From positions 310,001-374,000 of the forward strand of contig NZ_MOWR01000001.1 of assembly GCF_001937065.1 (NCBI RefSeq): a DNA stretch of 64,000 nt, in the 5' to 3' direction. Positions 17,110-26,308 of the stretch are shown here, piece by piece. The notes beneath the pieces were generated by a model. That model was not told the DNA's origin, ran no database searches, and was given only the letters and a program-made list of their open reading frames with translations. A program made the position numbers and the translations under genes. Origin of the DNA: Streptococcus sp. 'caviae'. Lineage in GTDB: Bacteria; Bacillota; Bacilli; Lactobacillales; Streptococcaceae. Each line of letters begins with the position of its first letter. Position 1 is the first letter of the stretch.

Positions 17110-19254
17110 TCATTCCAACTCCTTATTGTACTTATTCATGTAAGAGTCATACATATCTCTGTAGGTTTTGTTTCTGCTATACAGAACGTCATGTGTACCA
17201 CTGTCAGTGATTTTACCAGAATCCATCATGATAATCTTATCTGCCTTTTCTATCGTATTTAGTCTATGAGTAACAAGCACTCTAGTACAGTTAAGTGCTT
17301 CTATACTCCTTTGAACAACTTTTTCAGTTTCCACATCTAGAGCAGAAGTTGGCTCATCTAAAACGATTAACCTAGGTTTTGAAATTAGCTCCCTAGCTAA
17401 AGAAAGTCTCTGTTTTTGTCCGCCAGACAACGTTAAATTATCTTTTGAAAGCGGTGTATCTAACCCCATAGGCATGTTTTTGATATCATCATATATAGAT
17501 ACTTTTTTACACATTTCAATAACGTCCTCATCAGTAATATCTACCCTATCCAGAGTAATATTATATCTTAAACTGCCATCAAGGATTGGAACATCTTGAA
17601 GAACTATTGAAGAAAGATTTCGTAAATCTCTTTTATCTACACTTTGATAATCTATGTCATTATAAGAAAGCTGGCCTACTGTCGGGATAACATGCCCCAA
17701 CAGCAATTTTGCAAGAGATGATTTACCGCTGCCACTTTTGCCAATCACTGCAATAAATTCTCCCGGATGTATAGTCAGCGATATATTTTTAAGAACTTCC
17801 TGACTATTAAACTCATACTTGTACCCGATTTGGTCTAACCTAATGGTTAAATCGTGATCTTTGGATAATTGATATCCTCCCAAAGTCTCTTCTGTTAAAC
17901 TATTGATTTCTAGCGCTCTTTCATAATGTTTCAAGCTGTAAAGCATCTCATCAATCGAATTTAAAATGGTATTTATAGGATTGACAAAATTTAAAGCCAT
18001 CATATAGAGTAAAATAATTTCACCGCTACTTTGTTGATTGGAGAGATATAAAAATAAAATGACAATGAATATAGGTACAGAGAATGTAACAAAGTAGTTT
18101 ATCGTCCCCAAAATATTAAAGTGTTTAGCTCTATCATAAGCAGCATCCGTATAGGAAGTGAAATCCTTTTGCCATTTTGAAAAGATGCCTTGTTCTGTAT
18201 TTTTAGCTTTTAAAACAAAGAGGCTATCAACCAGTGAAAAAAAGGTTTGCAGCAATTTTTTCTGTTTCAGAACTTCTTTTCCTAATTTTTCTTGCTTAGC
18301 TCTTAATACTGCAAAAAATACAGTACTTTCTGTAATAAAAACAATAAGAAGCACCAGCCCTAAATAAACCGAGACAAAAAAGACATAACATAGGCTAGCC
18401 AACATAAGAATGATATCTAACCACATGGCTAGAATTCTTTCTGAAACCATCTCTCTCACTATTATAATTCCATTATAACGGTGTATAATATCTGTTCTAT
18501 CCATATTAGCGATATCTGCTAAGGGTAGTTTTAATAGCTTAGAAACGAAGTTATCAGAGATTTGTCTATGAATACCATTCTGCAAAAGAGCCAGAAAAAT
18601 ATTTTTCAGGAAAAATATCAGACTTTGTATACACATGATAGCTAGAAACAAAAGTGTCATTTCATAGTAGGTAAATGATTTCCTGATATTCCAAGTATCA
18701 TCTATAACATTTTTCATAAAGAAAGGAACAGTCACCGTAAAAAGCTGAAATAAAAATGTGCAGATAACTGTTAACAGAATTATTTTTCTGTGTGAAAGAA
18801 TAAGATTTTTGGCATTGTTTAAAATTAAATGGTGGCTCGAAATGCTTCTTAGAGATGATAACCCATTTGTCCTTAAAAAGAGCGTGTAAAATTTCGGAGT
18901 CATCTCCTGAAACTCTTCTTTATTTAGTACATACCTGCCAACAGCAGGATCCACAATACTATACTTCCCCTTGCGGAAATTCTCTAGAATAACAAAATGG
19001 TCTTCATTAACAAAAGCCATAGCAGGAAAAGAGTGCGGGGTACTATGAAAGCGATAGGTCTGGCATGAAATTCCATAGTTTTTAGCTATATCGGTAACAT
19101 TTTGAATACTTAAACCATTTCGACCAACATTTATTTTTTGCTTCAGTTCAAAAAAATTTTCTTGAATATCGAAATAGTCCAATATCATGTACAAGCAACA
19201 CAAGCCACACTCAGTCGGTGTTGTCTGTTCTAACAGCGTAATTCTTTTTTTCAT
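17110..19254 (-). CDS. lanT: Lantibiotic ABC transporter with C39 leader peptidase, LanT
   Basis: A 714-residue exporter. The N-terminal C39 peptidase has the full triad: Cys16 (TPTECGLCC), His86 (NEDHFVIL) and Asp102 (SIVDPAVGR). A six-helix membrane domain follows (about 150-430), then an ATPase with Walker A GKSGSGKSS, signature LSGGQKQRLS and Walker B LIVLDEPTSALD. It removes the precursor leader after Gly-Gly and exports the product. It starts three bases after the lanM stop, so the two are translationally coupled. Confidence 0.93.
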   Translation of the reverse strand: MKKRITLLEQTTPTECGLCCLYMILDYFDIQENFFELKQKINVGRNGLSIQNVTDIAKNYGISCQTYRFHSTPHSFPAMAFVNEDHFVILENFRKGKYSIVDPAVGRYVLNKEEFQEMTPKFYTLFLRTNGLSSLRSISSHHLILNNAKNLILSHRKIILLTVICTFLFQLFTVTVPFFMKNVIDDTWNIRKSFTYYEMTLLFLAIMCIQSLIFFLKNIFLALLQNGIHRQISDNFVSKLLKLPLADIANMDRTDIIHRYNGIIIVREMVSERILAMWLDIILMLASLCYVFFVSVYLGLVLLIVFITESTVFFAVLRAKQEKLGKEVLKQKKLLQTFFSLVDSLFVLKAKNTEQGIFSKWQKDFTSYTDAAYDRAKHFNILGTINYFVTFSVPIFIVILFLYLSNQQSSGEIILLYMMALNFVNPINTILNSIDEMLYSLKHYERALEINSLTEETLGGYQLSKDHDLTIRLDQIGYKYEFNSQEVLKNISLTIHPGEFIAVIGKSGSGKSSLAKLLLGHVIPTVGQLSYNDIDYQSVDKRDLRNLSSIVLQDVPILDGSLRYNITLDRVDITDEDVIEMCKKVSIYDDIKNMPMGLDTPLSKDNLTLSGGQKQRLSLARELISKPRLIVLDEPTSALDVETEKVVQRSIEALNCTRVLVTHRLNTIEKADKIIMMDSGKITDSGTHDVLYSRNKTYRDMYDSYMNKYNKELE

Positions 19255-19257
19255 AAT

Positions 19258-22062
19258 TTATAGGTTCCCTTTGGGAAATTCTAATAATAATATTGATGGT
19301 ACCTGATAACAGGAAATAAATCTGAGCAGCTGATAGGCTATCCCCAGCTCTCCAACCATTAGGTTAAAGACTCTTATATGCTGCGGTAAACCCGAAATCC
19401 AGCCATGTTCTGATGCATACCGGACAATATGAAGCAGGTAGCCGGCAATATCGTTCTGGCTGTCCTTGGTGACCTCATCTTCCAACATTAAAAGTTCTAA
19501 ATTACCCATTTTCCCATGGCAGAGACAATCCGCATTGAGTGCACCGTCTTTTAGTACTGTCTTTTTAGCCATATTAAAGTCCTCTTTAAGCACCTCATTC
19601 TTTAGCATTTGTGCTTCCCGATATCTCGTCATTCCAATGCCCGAAGCCCCATGACACCAATAAATAGGCTCTGGAATATTTAACTGCTGTCGTCTCTCCC
19701 TATTACGGAAGTCTATCCAATTTCCGTCTGCTATCCTTGTATTTTCAAATTTAATAGCAGAAACAGCTAATTGGTAGTACAGATGATTTTGTGTAACCCT
19801 CCAGGATTGCAGTAAAGCATAGGCTATACCTGATATCCCGTGAGAAAATCCATTCAATACTTCTGTCTCGTCAAGATCGGAAATCCAAAAGGTTTCTCCT
19901 TCCCGGTTGATAGCCTTGCTGGCGATAAGGTCTGAGATATTTACCAATAACTCATAACTATCATGTGCTTTTTCCCGTTCATAGATATGGCACAGGACGA
20001 CCAGTAAGCCAGCTAATCCCGAAAGAAAGTCTAGATTGTGGTTCTCTAAAGCTATGTCTTTAAGGTCTGCTATTATTTTAAAGGATAGGTAGCGATAGTG
20101 CTCATCTTTGAGAACCAGCCACAAGCTGTAATAGAGATAGAGAAGACCTCCTCTGCCTGTAAAAACCGAAAGACTATCTGTCATAAAAAGCTCTTTCGTA
20201 TTTTCTATAGTAGATAAGATTTTTTTCAAAACAGAATAATAGTGTTTGTCCTTAGTGACCTGGTAAGCATAAAGGTAGCAGAGAGCGTTTCCTATTAAGC
20301 CAGTATATAGAGTTATATCCTGAGGAGAGAGTACCCACTGCTTTGATTCGGTAATATCAATATTTAACCAAGTCATTTCTGAAGCTGAAGAAAAACTCTT
20401 TTGCTCAGCTTGCTCCAGTATCTCCTTGGCACTGGAAAGAAGTAATCCTTCAGCGTTTGTGTTTACTTGCTCTTTTATAAAATGATAATCTTCCCCTGAT
20501 AGCCGTTCCCAGTGTTTATAAGGTTTTTGAATGACAATCTGAATCAGCTGGGTCACAAAATTTAAGTTATCCAAATCCATCTTTTCTAACTTTTCATCAA
20601 TCGAAGGATTGTCAGCCAGCTTTTCAATCAGATTCTCTTTAGAATTGTAGACTTTACCCTCGGTATCGGCCGTAAAATAGGGAATATCCCCATTCATCAG
20701 ATCGTATATTTCATTTTCGATGATGGCAGCATCAATATTATCCTTGGCTTCATTTAAAAATGAAAACAGGCACTGTCTATCCTCCTCTGAGCTCAAATAT
20801 CTAGGATTTGTAGCTGCCCGAAGGAACTTACCATAATCGTTGGTATTTCTGTAGAGCAGCCTTGTTTTTAAATTCCTGTATTGTTTCAAAATAGCCTGGA
20901 TACTTGTTTTATTTTCCATGAAAAAGCGATAGCAAGTTCTAAAGCCATCTATAATGTAAGAGCTGTAATCTTGAGGTTCTACAGCCTTACCATTAATCCT
21001 AGGAATGTTAAAACAATCTTCGCGGAAATAATCCGCCTTAACCAGTCTCATATCGCCTCTGCCTTTGTTGAGCAATTCATATTTTCCCTTTGCAACAGTA
21101 CCGCCAGAACCGCAAATACCTGAGATATTAAAAGATTCGGTCTTTTGGTATTGTACCGGAAATAGACCGCTGGATAGGACAGTGCCCGAAATTTTTTGAT
21201 ACAGCTGATTAGTGATATTGTTTGGGCCACTCTGTTTATAAATTTTTCTCTGAAAGAAAGTCTCTAAATCAATCAGATAAAGATTCCCCCCAGATACAAT
21301 GATATTTTCCATGTGTAAATCAGTAATAGAAAACACTTCTGCAATACAAGCCAGAGTGCCAAACTGAGCATATATGCCCTCCACTTCATTCAACGTTGAG
21401 TCTTGGCTCTCAACTCCTAGCTGCCAACAGTAATCTCCTTTGCTCAAGATAGCAGGCAACTGAAAGGTTGGAATATCATGTTCCTCCAAGAAGCCGAGAA
21501 TATCTGACAGCAAAGCAAAAGATTCATAATGTTTCGGCTTATAATAAATTGTTTTATCATGAAAGTCTAACCGGATAACTGTCTGCTTACCTGAATGACT
21601 GTCTCCCTGAGAAAACTGTACAGTCTTTAGTACCCCCGAGATCTCAAATTTGTTTTTTAACTCTTCAAAATCAGTGATAAATCTCTTGATAAAGATGTTA
21701 TAATCTTCGATAACTAAAGATAGTTCTCTTTTTAATTGCTGCAACAAAAATGGATAGCGGCTGAAAAAATCGCTTATTCCTTCTTTGCTACTTAAGTAAG
21801 CAGTATAATCTTTGTAGGCTTCTTCTTGATTGTCCTTGTCCTGAGACATATAGTTGATATCAAAAACGAGTGTCTTGAGAGACAGATACATCACTGTTTC
21901 AAATGTATGGTTCCACAGAGCTACTTTAAATGCTTGATTTACTGAATCAGATTGACTGTCAAATTGATAAAATTTCTCAGGTAAAACCTTATATTCAATT
22001 ATAGACACAAAATAGTTATAGAACTGATGATTTAAGTACTCTTTTTTTAATTGTTCCACCAT
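19258..22062 (-). CDS. lanM: Class II lanthionine synthetase LanM
   Basis: A 934-residue bifunctional enzyme, the normal LanM size. The N-terminal dehydratase part (DUF4135) dehydrates Ser/Thr of the precursor. The C-terminal LanC-like cyclase has NGFSHGISGIAYALL and zinc ligands in WCHGASGIG (about residue 801) and CLCHGKMGN (about residue 847). It lies between the precursor gene and lanT, in the order known from the lacticin 481/mutacin II group. The 378-base gap after the precursor contains an attenuator. Confidence 0.93.
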   Translation of the reverse strand: MVEQLKKEYLNHQFYNYFVSIIEYKVLPEKFYQFDSQSDSVNQAFKVALWNHTFETVMYLSLKTLVFDINYMSQDKDNQEEAYKDYTAYLSSKEGISDFFSRYPFLLQQLKRELSLVIEDYNIFIKRFITDFEELKNKFEISGVLKTVQFSQGDSHSGKQTVIRLDFHDKTIYYKPKHYESFALLSDILGFLEEHDIPTFQLPAILSKGDYCWQLGVESQDSTLNEVEGIYAQFGTLACIAEVFSITDLHMENIIVSGGNLYLIDLETFFQRKIYKQSGPNNITNQLYQKISGTVLSSGLFPVQYQKTESFNISGICGSGGTVAKGKYELLNKGRGDMRLVKADYFREDCFNIPRINGKAVEPQDYSSYIIDGFRTCYRFFMENKTSIQAILKQYRNLKTRLLYRNTNDYGKFLRAATNPRYLSSEEDRQCLFSFLNEAKDNIDAAIIENEIYDLMNGDIPYFTADTEGKVYNSKENLIEKLADNPSIDEKLEKMDLDNLNFVTQLIQIVIQKPYKHWERLSGEDYHFIKEQVNTNAEGLLLSSAKEILEQAEQKSFSSASEMTWLNIDITESKQWVLSPQDITLYTGLIGNALCYLYAYQVTKDKHYYSVLKKILSTIENTKELFMTDSLSVFTGRGGLLYLYYSLWLVLKDEHYRYLSFKIIADLKDIALENHNLDFLSGLAGLLVVLCHIYEREKAHDSYELLVNISDLIASKAINREGETFWISDLDETEVLNGFSHGISGIAYALLQSWRVTQNHLYYQLAVSAIKFENTRIADGNWIDFRNRERRQQLNIPEPIYWCHGASGIGMTRYREAQMLKNEVLKEDFNMAKKTVLKDGALNADCLCHGKMGNLELLMLEDEVTKDSQNDIAGYLLHIVRYASEHGWISGLPQHIRVFNLMVGELGIAYQLLRFISCYQVPSILLLEFPKGNL

Positions 22063-22375
22063 AATTAACCTCTCATCATTTATTAAAATACCTTTCCTAG
22101 AACAAAACCTCTAACACAAGATAATTCATCCAGGAAAGTTTATTCCATTACCTAGTAAACAGTGCAAATCACCTTAGATACTCAGCTACAACTGCGCCTC
22201 TCATCTTATATATCCTTAGTTTTCTGCTAAGATGTTTCTTCAATAGCAGTCATCAAAAATATTTGGTATTTTTATAAAAAACAATCTATTTTTTCATTGT
22301 CGCAATAAATTAAATTCTACACCTATACATCTTTAAACTAGACCCCTTTTGAAATAAAACTAAATCTTTGACGCC

Positions 22376-22411
22376 TAAAAACTCCTGCCTAGAGGTCACC
22401 CTAAGCAGGAG
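22376..22411 (-). terminator. Hairpin between lanA and lanM, probable attenuator
   Basis: Minus-strand stem CTCCTGC (22405-22411) and GCAGGAG (22382-22388) with extra pairing toward the loop, followed by TTTTTAG. Partial termination here would make more precursor than LanM message, a common arrangement in lantibiotic operons. Confidence 0.65.
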
Positions 22412-22440
22412 CATACATAGAGTAAAATACCCTATCTGAC

Positions 22441-22584
22441 TTAACAACAGACAAATACTGAATTTGGACACTCATCTGTAATGGTGAAGCTCCAACCATA
22501 CCAACGTCCACCTGCTGTATCTTTAAGTTCTTGTTCTGATACCTCCTCAATTGTTGTTTCTAAAAGTGTTTTTGCATCTTTCAT
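22441..22584 (-). CDS. lanA: Salivaricin-A-like class II lantibiotic precursor
   Basis: A 47-residue precursor. The leader (1-26) begins MKDAKTLLETTIEEVSEQEL and ends in Gly25-Gly26, the C39 cleavage site. The core (27-47) opens RWYGWSF, then TITDECPNSVFVCC. The last fourteen residues match salivaricin A except Asp to Glu; the N-terminal part is different and one residue shorter. By analogy with lacticin 481, expected rings are Thr34-Cys39, Thr36-Cys46 and Ser42-Cys47. The start follows AAAAAGGAGG. This group acts on lipid II in related bacteria. Confidence 0.93.
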   Translation of the reverse strand: MKDAKTLLETTIEEVSEQELKDTAGGRWYGWSFTITDECPNSVFVCC

Positions 22585-22635
22585 AATTTAAATCCTCCTT
22601 TTTAAAAGATGTTATTGTAAACACGATTCTTAGCT

Positions 22636-22703
22636 AGCATAAATCAGTTATTACAATAATCAATAAAGCCCTTTGTAAGATATTTAAACTAAACATCTTA
22701 CAA
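22636..22703 (-). promoter_or_regulatory. lanA promoter with upstream inverted repeat
   Basis: Minus-strand -35 TTGATT (22658-22663), 16-base spacer, -10 TATGCT (22636-22641). Nine bases upstream of the -35 is a perfect 9-base inverted repeat TTGTAAGAT-N13-ATCTTACAA (22673-22703). Its position fits an activator site; the MutR-type regulator at 23910-24773 is the obvious candidate. Confidence 0.6.
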
Positions 22704-22773
22704 TACCATCTTACTCCCTAAATTATTGATTTTTAGAATTTAGCAAATCTGATTTTTTTTAACTTTTTAATTT

Positions 22774-22817
22774 CATATTTGCGAATATGGACGTTTCACT
22801 AAACTAACTAGTAGAAT
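22774..22817 (+). promoter_or_regulatory. Palindrome and promoter of the small hydrophobic peptide gene
   Basis: Palindrome CATATT-TGCG-AATATG (22774-22789) abuts a poor -35 region, with a good -10 TAGAAT at 22812-22817. A palindrome touching a weak -35 is how Rgg/ComR-type regulators activate pheromone genes. It differs from the inverted repeat at lanA. Confidence 0.45.
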
Positions 22818-22839
22818 AAGATAAGAAGGAGGTTCCGTT

Positions 22840-22902
22840 ATGTTTAAAAGATTAGCTACTCTTACTCTATGTTTACCAATATTGTTTTTGCCATTATTGT
22901 AA
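22840..22902 (+). CDS. Short hydrophobic peptide, candidate pheromone precursor
   Basis: A 20-residue frame with a near-perfect ribosome binding site (AGAAGGAGG) and its own strong terminator. It starts MFKRLATLTL and continues CLPILFLPLL: a positively charged N-terminus followed by a hydrophobic C-terminus, like the SHP and ComS precursors that are exported, trimmed, re-imported and bound by Rgg-family proteins. It is divergent from lanA and near a Rgg/MutR gene. The sequence matches no pheromone I can name, and the function is inferred from form and context. Confidence 0.6.
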   Translation: MFKRLATLTLCLPILFLPLL

Positions 22903-22963
22903 TTAATAGAGTAGATATGAAAACTTTACTTTTTTAAGGGCTGGGTAAAAGCTAGCTCTAAAC

Positions 22964-23021
22964 AAAAAACACAGCGGAAACTCTCTTGTTATCGGTACTG
23001 AAAGTTTCCGCTGTGTTTTTT
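22964..23021. terminator. Strong intrinsic terminator after the short peptide gene
   Basis: Perfect 19-base stem beginning AAAAAACACAGCGGAAACT (22964-22982), 20-base loop, and its complement at 23003-23021 ending in TTTTTT. Confidence 0.85.
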
Positions 23022-23909
23022 ACTTCCTTAGAACCTATTCCCCAAATCTTGGCTAGTTTGATAAGAATTCATGCTCATAAAGAAGGGATCTAACTCTGTT
23101 TAGGTATATAATTCCCTCTAACATGAGCACAACGTATAAGTATCTCCCATCCAGTCAAAAATAATTTCAATATCGGTCTTGCGTTTGATATAAGCAAGAC
23201 CAGATTATTCTGGAGCATCTCTTTAGCCTTTTCTTTGAAATAAATCTAGCTGGCGGGAAGTTAATAGATTTGCTTCTGACACCCTTAGCGGTCTTAGCTG
23301 ATCTTCTTATCTTAGAACTAGCTTTAATTTATAAATCTTGAAATCCCATTCAAATCCTTTCCCATATTTGTAGTGAAAATAGTGTTTAAAAGAATAGAGT
23401 CCTCATCTGATTGCTGCCACTAGTCAGTCTCCGCAAAACAAATTCAGCTGATTTAATTATTAGGATTGTTCTTATACTTATGAGTTCCCTCCTTTTGGTA
23501 CAGATTACAAGAAATTAAAGAGGTATAGCTCATCAATAATATAAGTACAGTTCTTTTCGCTACCGTAGCTAGCATCTGTATTAGTTTTTGTGTAGAAATA
23601 AAGTTCCTATCTCGTTCATACTTTTTACTAACAAAAATGATTTTTCGTCTATAATACAATACAGTAAAACACCCCCTTTGTATGTAAACTTACTAGCTTT
23701 TTGTGTTCTGGTCTGAACTACTTGATCGTAACTCGTTTAGAGTTTTTTGTGACCTATCCTGCGATGAACACCCGTATAGCAGGCGGTTTCTTTGTTTTGT
23801 ACCTGACGAAGTGAGACAAATTAAAGTCACTAAATGAAAAACGAGCAAATCCAGTAAGAAAATACCCGTTTTTTGGATGAAATAAGGTTAATTTCTTACC
23901 GTTCTAAAA
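23022..23909. other. AT-rich stretch with no recognisable gene
   Basis: Nearly 900 bases between the peptide terminator and the MutR gene. Several short frames are open on the minus strand (for example AYIKRKTDIEIIFDWMGD near 23115-23190 and a 68-codon frame at 23453-23659) but none has a good start. They may be decayed genes. No repeat, RNA or mobile element was recognised. Confidence 0.4.
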
Positions 23910-24773
23910 CTACTTATTACTGATAATCTGCTTTAAATTTGTTCTTAAATACATAACAAGTGTAGGATTATCTAATTGTTCAATCAATCTAATATAGTTT
24001 TCTATATCGCTCAAATCAGTTGTTTCTCCTTTAATGTAAGCCATGACCTTCTTTAAAAAGGTTAAAAAAATTCTTGCGAACATATCTTGATAAGTTAATA
24101 TTTTTTCAAGATTCTCAACAAAATAGGAAGCGTGGTAAAAATTGCGATGTTCCAATAGAATTAGAATCAGGTTTAATAATACAAGCTCAGCCCGATTTTT
24201 ATGAGCAGGGAGATTCCTGTAAAGTTTATCTCTATCAACAAAGGCCTTACCTAAAAATACTAAATCATCATCGGATAAAATAAATAAAGTATTGCCAAAA
24301 AGATAAAGCTCATATTCCGTCCATTCTTCAATCGCATAAAGATACGAAGTCAGAAATTCCTTTTCTTCAATAGTAATTTCAAAACTTTGATCCAAAGTAT
24401 AGATTGCTGCTTTAATTACTAACTTATTAAGACGATTATAAATTGCATAAGATTCAGTCCCTTCATAATTATCTAAAATTTTCTTTAGTCCATCAATATC
24501 ATTTTGAGACTGTAGTTCCATCAATCGCTTACCTGTTTTAAAAAAATCACTTTCCTGATATTGAGTCAAAGCATAGCCAAACTCCGAAAAGGTCATGTGA
24601 ATCCCTTGAATCGCTAAAAGCATTTTATCAGCTGCTAACATAGTTTGGCCGTTTTCAAACTTTGACAGTTGAGAAATAGACAAGTTATCCTTAGCAACAT
24701 CTTTTAGCTTTAAACCTCTGGCTATTCGCAATTCTTTATAAAATTCACCAAGTTCGAGAGATTTACCTAACAT
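23910..24773 (-). CDS. mutR: Rgg/MutR-family transcriptional regulator
   Basis: A 287-residue protein, the normal Rgg length. The N-terminal helix-turn-helix (ELRIARGLKLKDVAKDNLSISQLSKFENGQ) is followed by a long alpha-helical repeat domain that in Rgg proteins binds a short peptide. MutR activates mutacin II genes, and a MutR relative beside a lacticin-481-group cluster fits that job. The ATG at 24773 follows AGGAGGTATC; fifteen upstream codons are open but unlike the family. Confidence 0.85.
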   Translation of the reverse strand: MLGKSLELGEFYKELRIARGLKLKDVAKDNLSISQLSKFENGQTMLAADKMLLAIQGIHMTFSEFGYALTQYQESDFFKTGKRLMELQSQNDIDGLKKILDNYEGTESYAIYNRLNKLVIKAAIYTLDQSFEITIEEKEFLTSYLYAIEEWTEYELYLFGNTLFILSDDDLVFLGKAFVDRDKLYRNLPAHKNRAELVLLNLILILLEHRNFYHASYFVENLEKILTYQDMFARIFLTFLKKVMAYIKGETTDLSDIENYIRLIEQLDNPTLVMYLRTNLKQIISNK

Positions 24774-24841
24774 GTGATACCTCCTAGTAAAAAACAACTT
24801 TATAGCACCATAGCCCACGAAATACTCTATCAGTGCTAATT

Positions 24842-25060
24842 CTAACCTAGTCTCAACTCCTTATAGGTCCTTCGATTCCAACTCTCATTAGCTAACCATT
24901 GGCTATGGGAAACTTGAAGAGTCTCTTTTCTGATTAGGTCAGAAAACTTATCTTTGAGCCTCAGTACATGATAGCTGTTGCTGGCTAGCATAAAGAGTTG
25001 CTTGAGGGTACAATCAGACAAACCGAGGAAAGCTTTTAAGATCTTAGTCGTTAGTAAAAT
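24842..25060 (-). pseudogene. Open remnant without a start, possible transposase or other gene fragment
   Basis: A 72-codon frame reads ILLTTKILKAFLGLSDCTLK, continues LFMLASNSYHVLRLKDKF, and ends at a stop. The composition looks like real protein, but there is no ribosome binding site and the frame is closed upstream by TGA. I do not recognise the family. It sits beside the regulator in an AT-rich area with other decayed sequences. Confidence 0.3.
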
Positions 25061-25330
25061 TCATAACTTGGTAGCCGATTCCTAGCCCATCACCCTTTTA
25101 TACAATCATTACAACACTACTATTCGTCTTTAGCTTAACAAAAACATGTTACAATTTTATTAAAGCGTTAATATAGATGTTAGTGGTTTGGGAGGTATGA
25201 TAAACAACATAGCATAAATGTTTCGGTTTCTTTATGCTGAACATTCAATTTATTTAGCAGAGTATCAACAATAACTGATAAAACCTTGCTAATAGCCTTT
25301 CTGAATATAGACTTATCCATTTCTTTTGAA

Positions 25331-26270
25331 TCAGCTGCCTTTAATGATAAGGAACCATCTTTTTTGATGGGGTTGATTAGAATCACTTCTTCCGCTTTCA
25401 GAAATTTTGCTACAGTCTTTGTTGGCAGCATTATTGTTCTCAGAAGCTGCCGGCTGTTGTAATGATATTACTGCCGCCCTGTCTTTGATTGCTATTTCCT
25501 GCGTTGATGATTCAGAATCTTGTTTTATGTTCCTGTATAATTGATTATACAAGTCTTGAGAGGTAATTCCGCTGCCTACCCAGCCAGAGATAATCTGTCC
25601 TTTATCAATATACAAAGTTGTCGGAATCGCAAACATTTTTGTCTTTTTCGTTAGAAAGTTTTTTGCTGCCGGAGTAAAATCTTGCCTGTCAGTATTGTAA
25701 TAATAGAGCTGAGAGCCTGTTAAAGCATTAAATTCTTTTAAAGCAAGAGAAAAATCACGGCAATAATGACAGGTTGGACGGCCAATATAAAGTGTATAGC
25801 TGTTTTCGGTATCGTCAAACATATGGTAAACGTCAGCCATACTTACTGCCTTAAAATCAGCAACATTGGCTTCGTACTCTTGGGCTGTCATTGCCCCCTG
25901 CTTGATTATTGTCTTCAGCAGAATTGGTCGATTGAGTTACGTCCGGAGTTGATACAGTTTCAGAGGATTCCTGCGTAGTTACAACTGTCTCATCTTTTGT
26001 TTTCTCTCTATTACTAGGTGTTTCTTCCGATAGAGCATCATGATTATCTACATTGTTTTGTGATTGAGTGGCAGCGGTAGAATTACTCTCCTCGGCAGCA
26101 GGATTAGTTTGTTGATTTTGTCCGCTGCTAACATCATTAAGTTGAACCTGAGTTGTCATTTCAGATTGTTCAATTGTCTGCTGCGTGCCCTGTTCATCTG
26201 CATAAGAAACTCCTCCTACCAGTAGCAATAATGAGGATGAAAATAAGAAAAGTGATTTTTTAAATTTCAT
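25331..26270 (-). pseudogene. Bacteriocin accessory thioredoxin-like protein, frameshifted
   Basis: Two frames overlap at 25857-25891. The first (26270-25857) has a clear signal peptide (MKFKKSLFLFSSSLLLLVGG) and a Ser/Thr/Asn/Gln-rich linker. The second (to 25331) is a thioredoxin fold with CHYC (YIGRPTCHYCRDF) and IPTTLYIDKG. They join if one G is removed from a GGGGG run just before MTAQEYEANV, giving one exported disulfide protein of the Bta/PedC type that assists bacteriocin formation. The ribosome binding site AAGGAGGAC is intact. It may be a true mutation, a slip site, or a sequencing error. Confidence 0.7.
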
Positions 26271-26308
26271 AATAAATAGTCCTCCTTTTTATAACTATTA
26301 AGCAATAA

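Noticed and set aside
23453..23659. 68-codon minus-strand frame with one hydrophobic stretch
   Set aside because: Starts with TTG, the G-rich site is too far away, and the composition is typical of AT-rich non-coding DNA.
25180..25431. 83-codon frame beyond the thioredoxin-like gene
   Set aside because: It overlaps the natural polar C-terminus of that protein in another frame and lacks a ribosome binding site.
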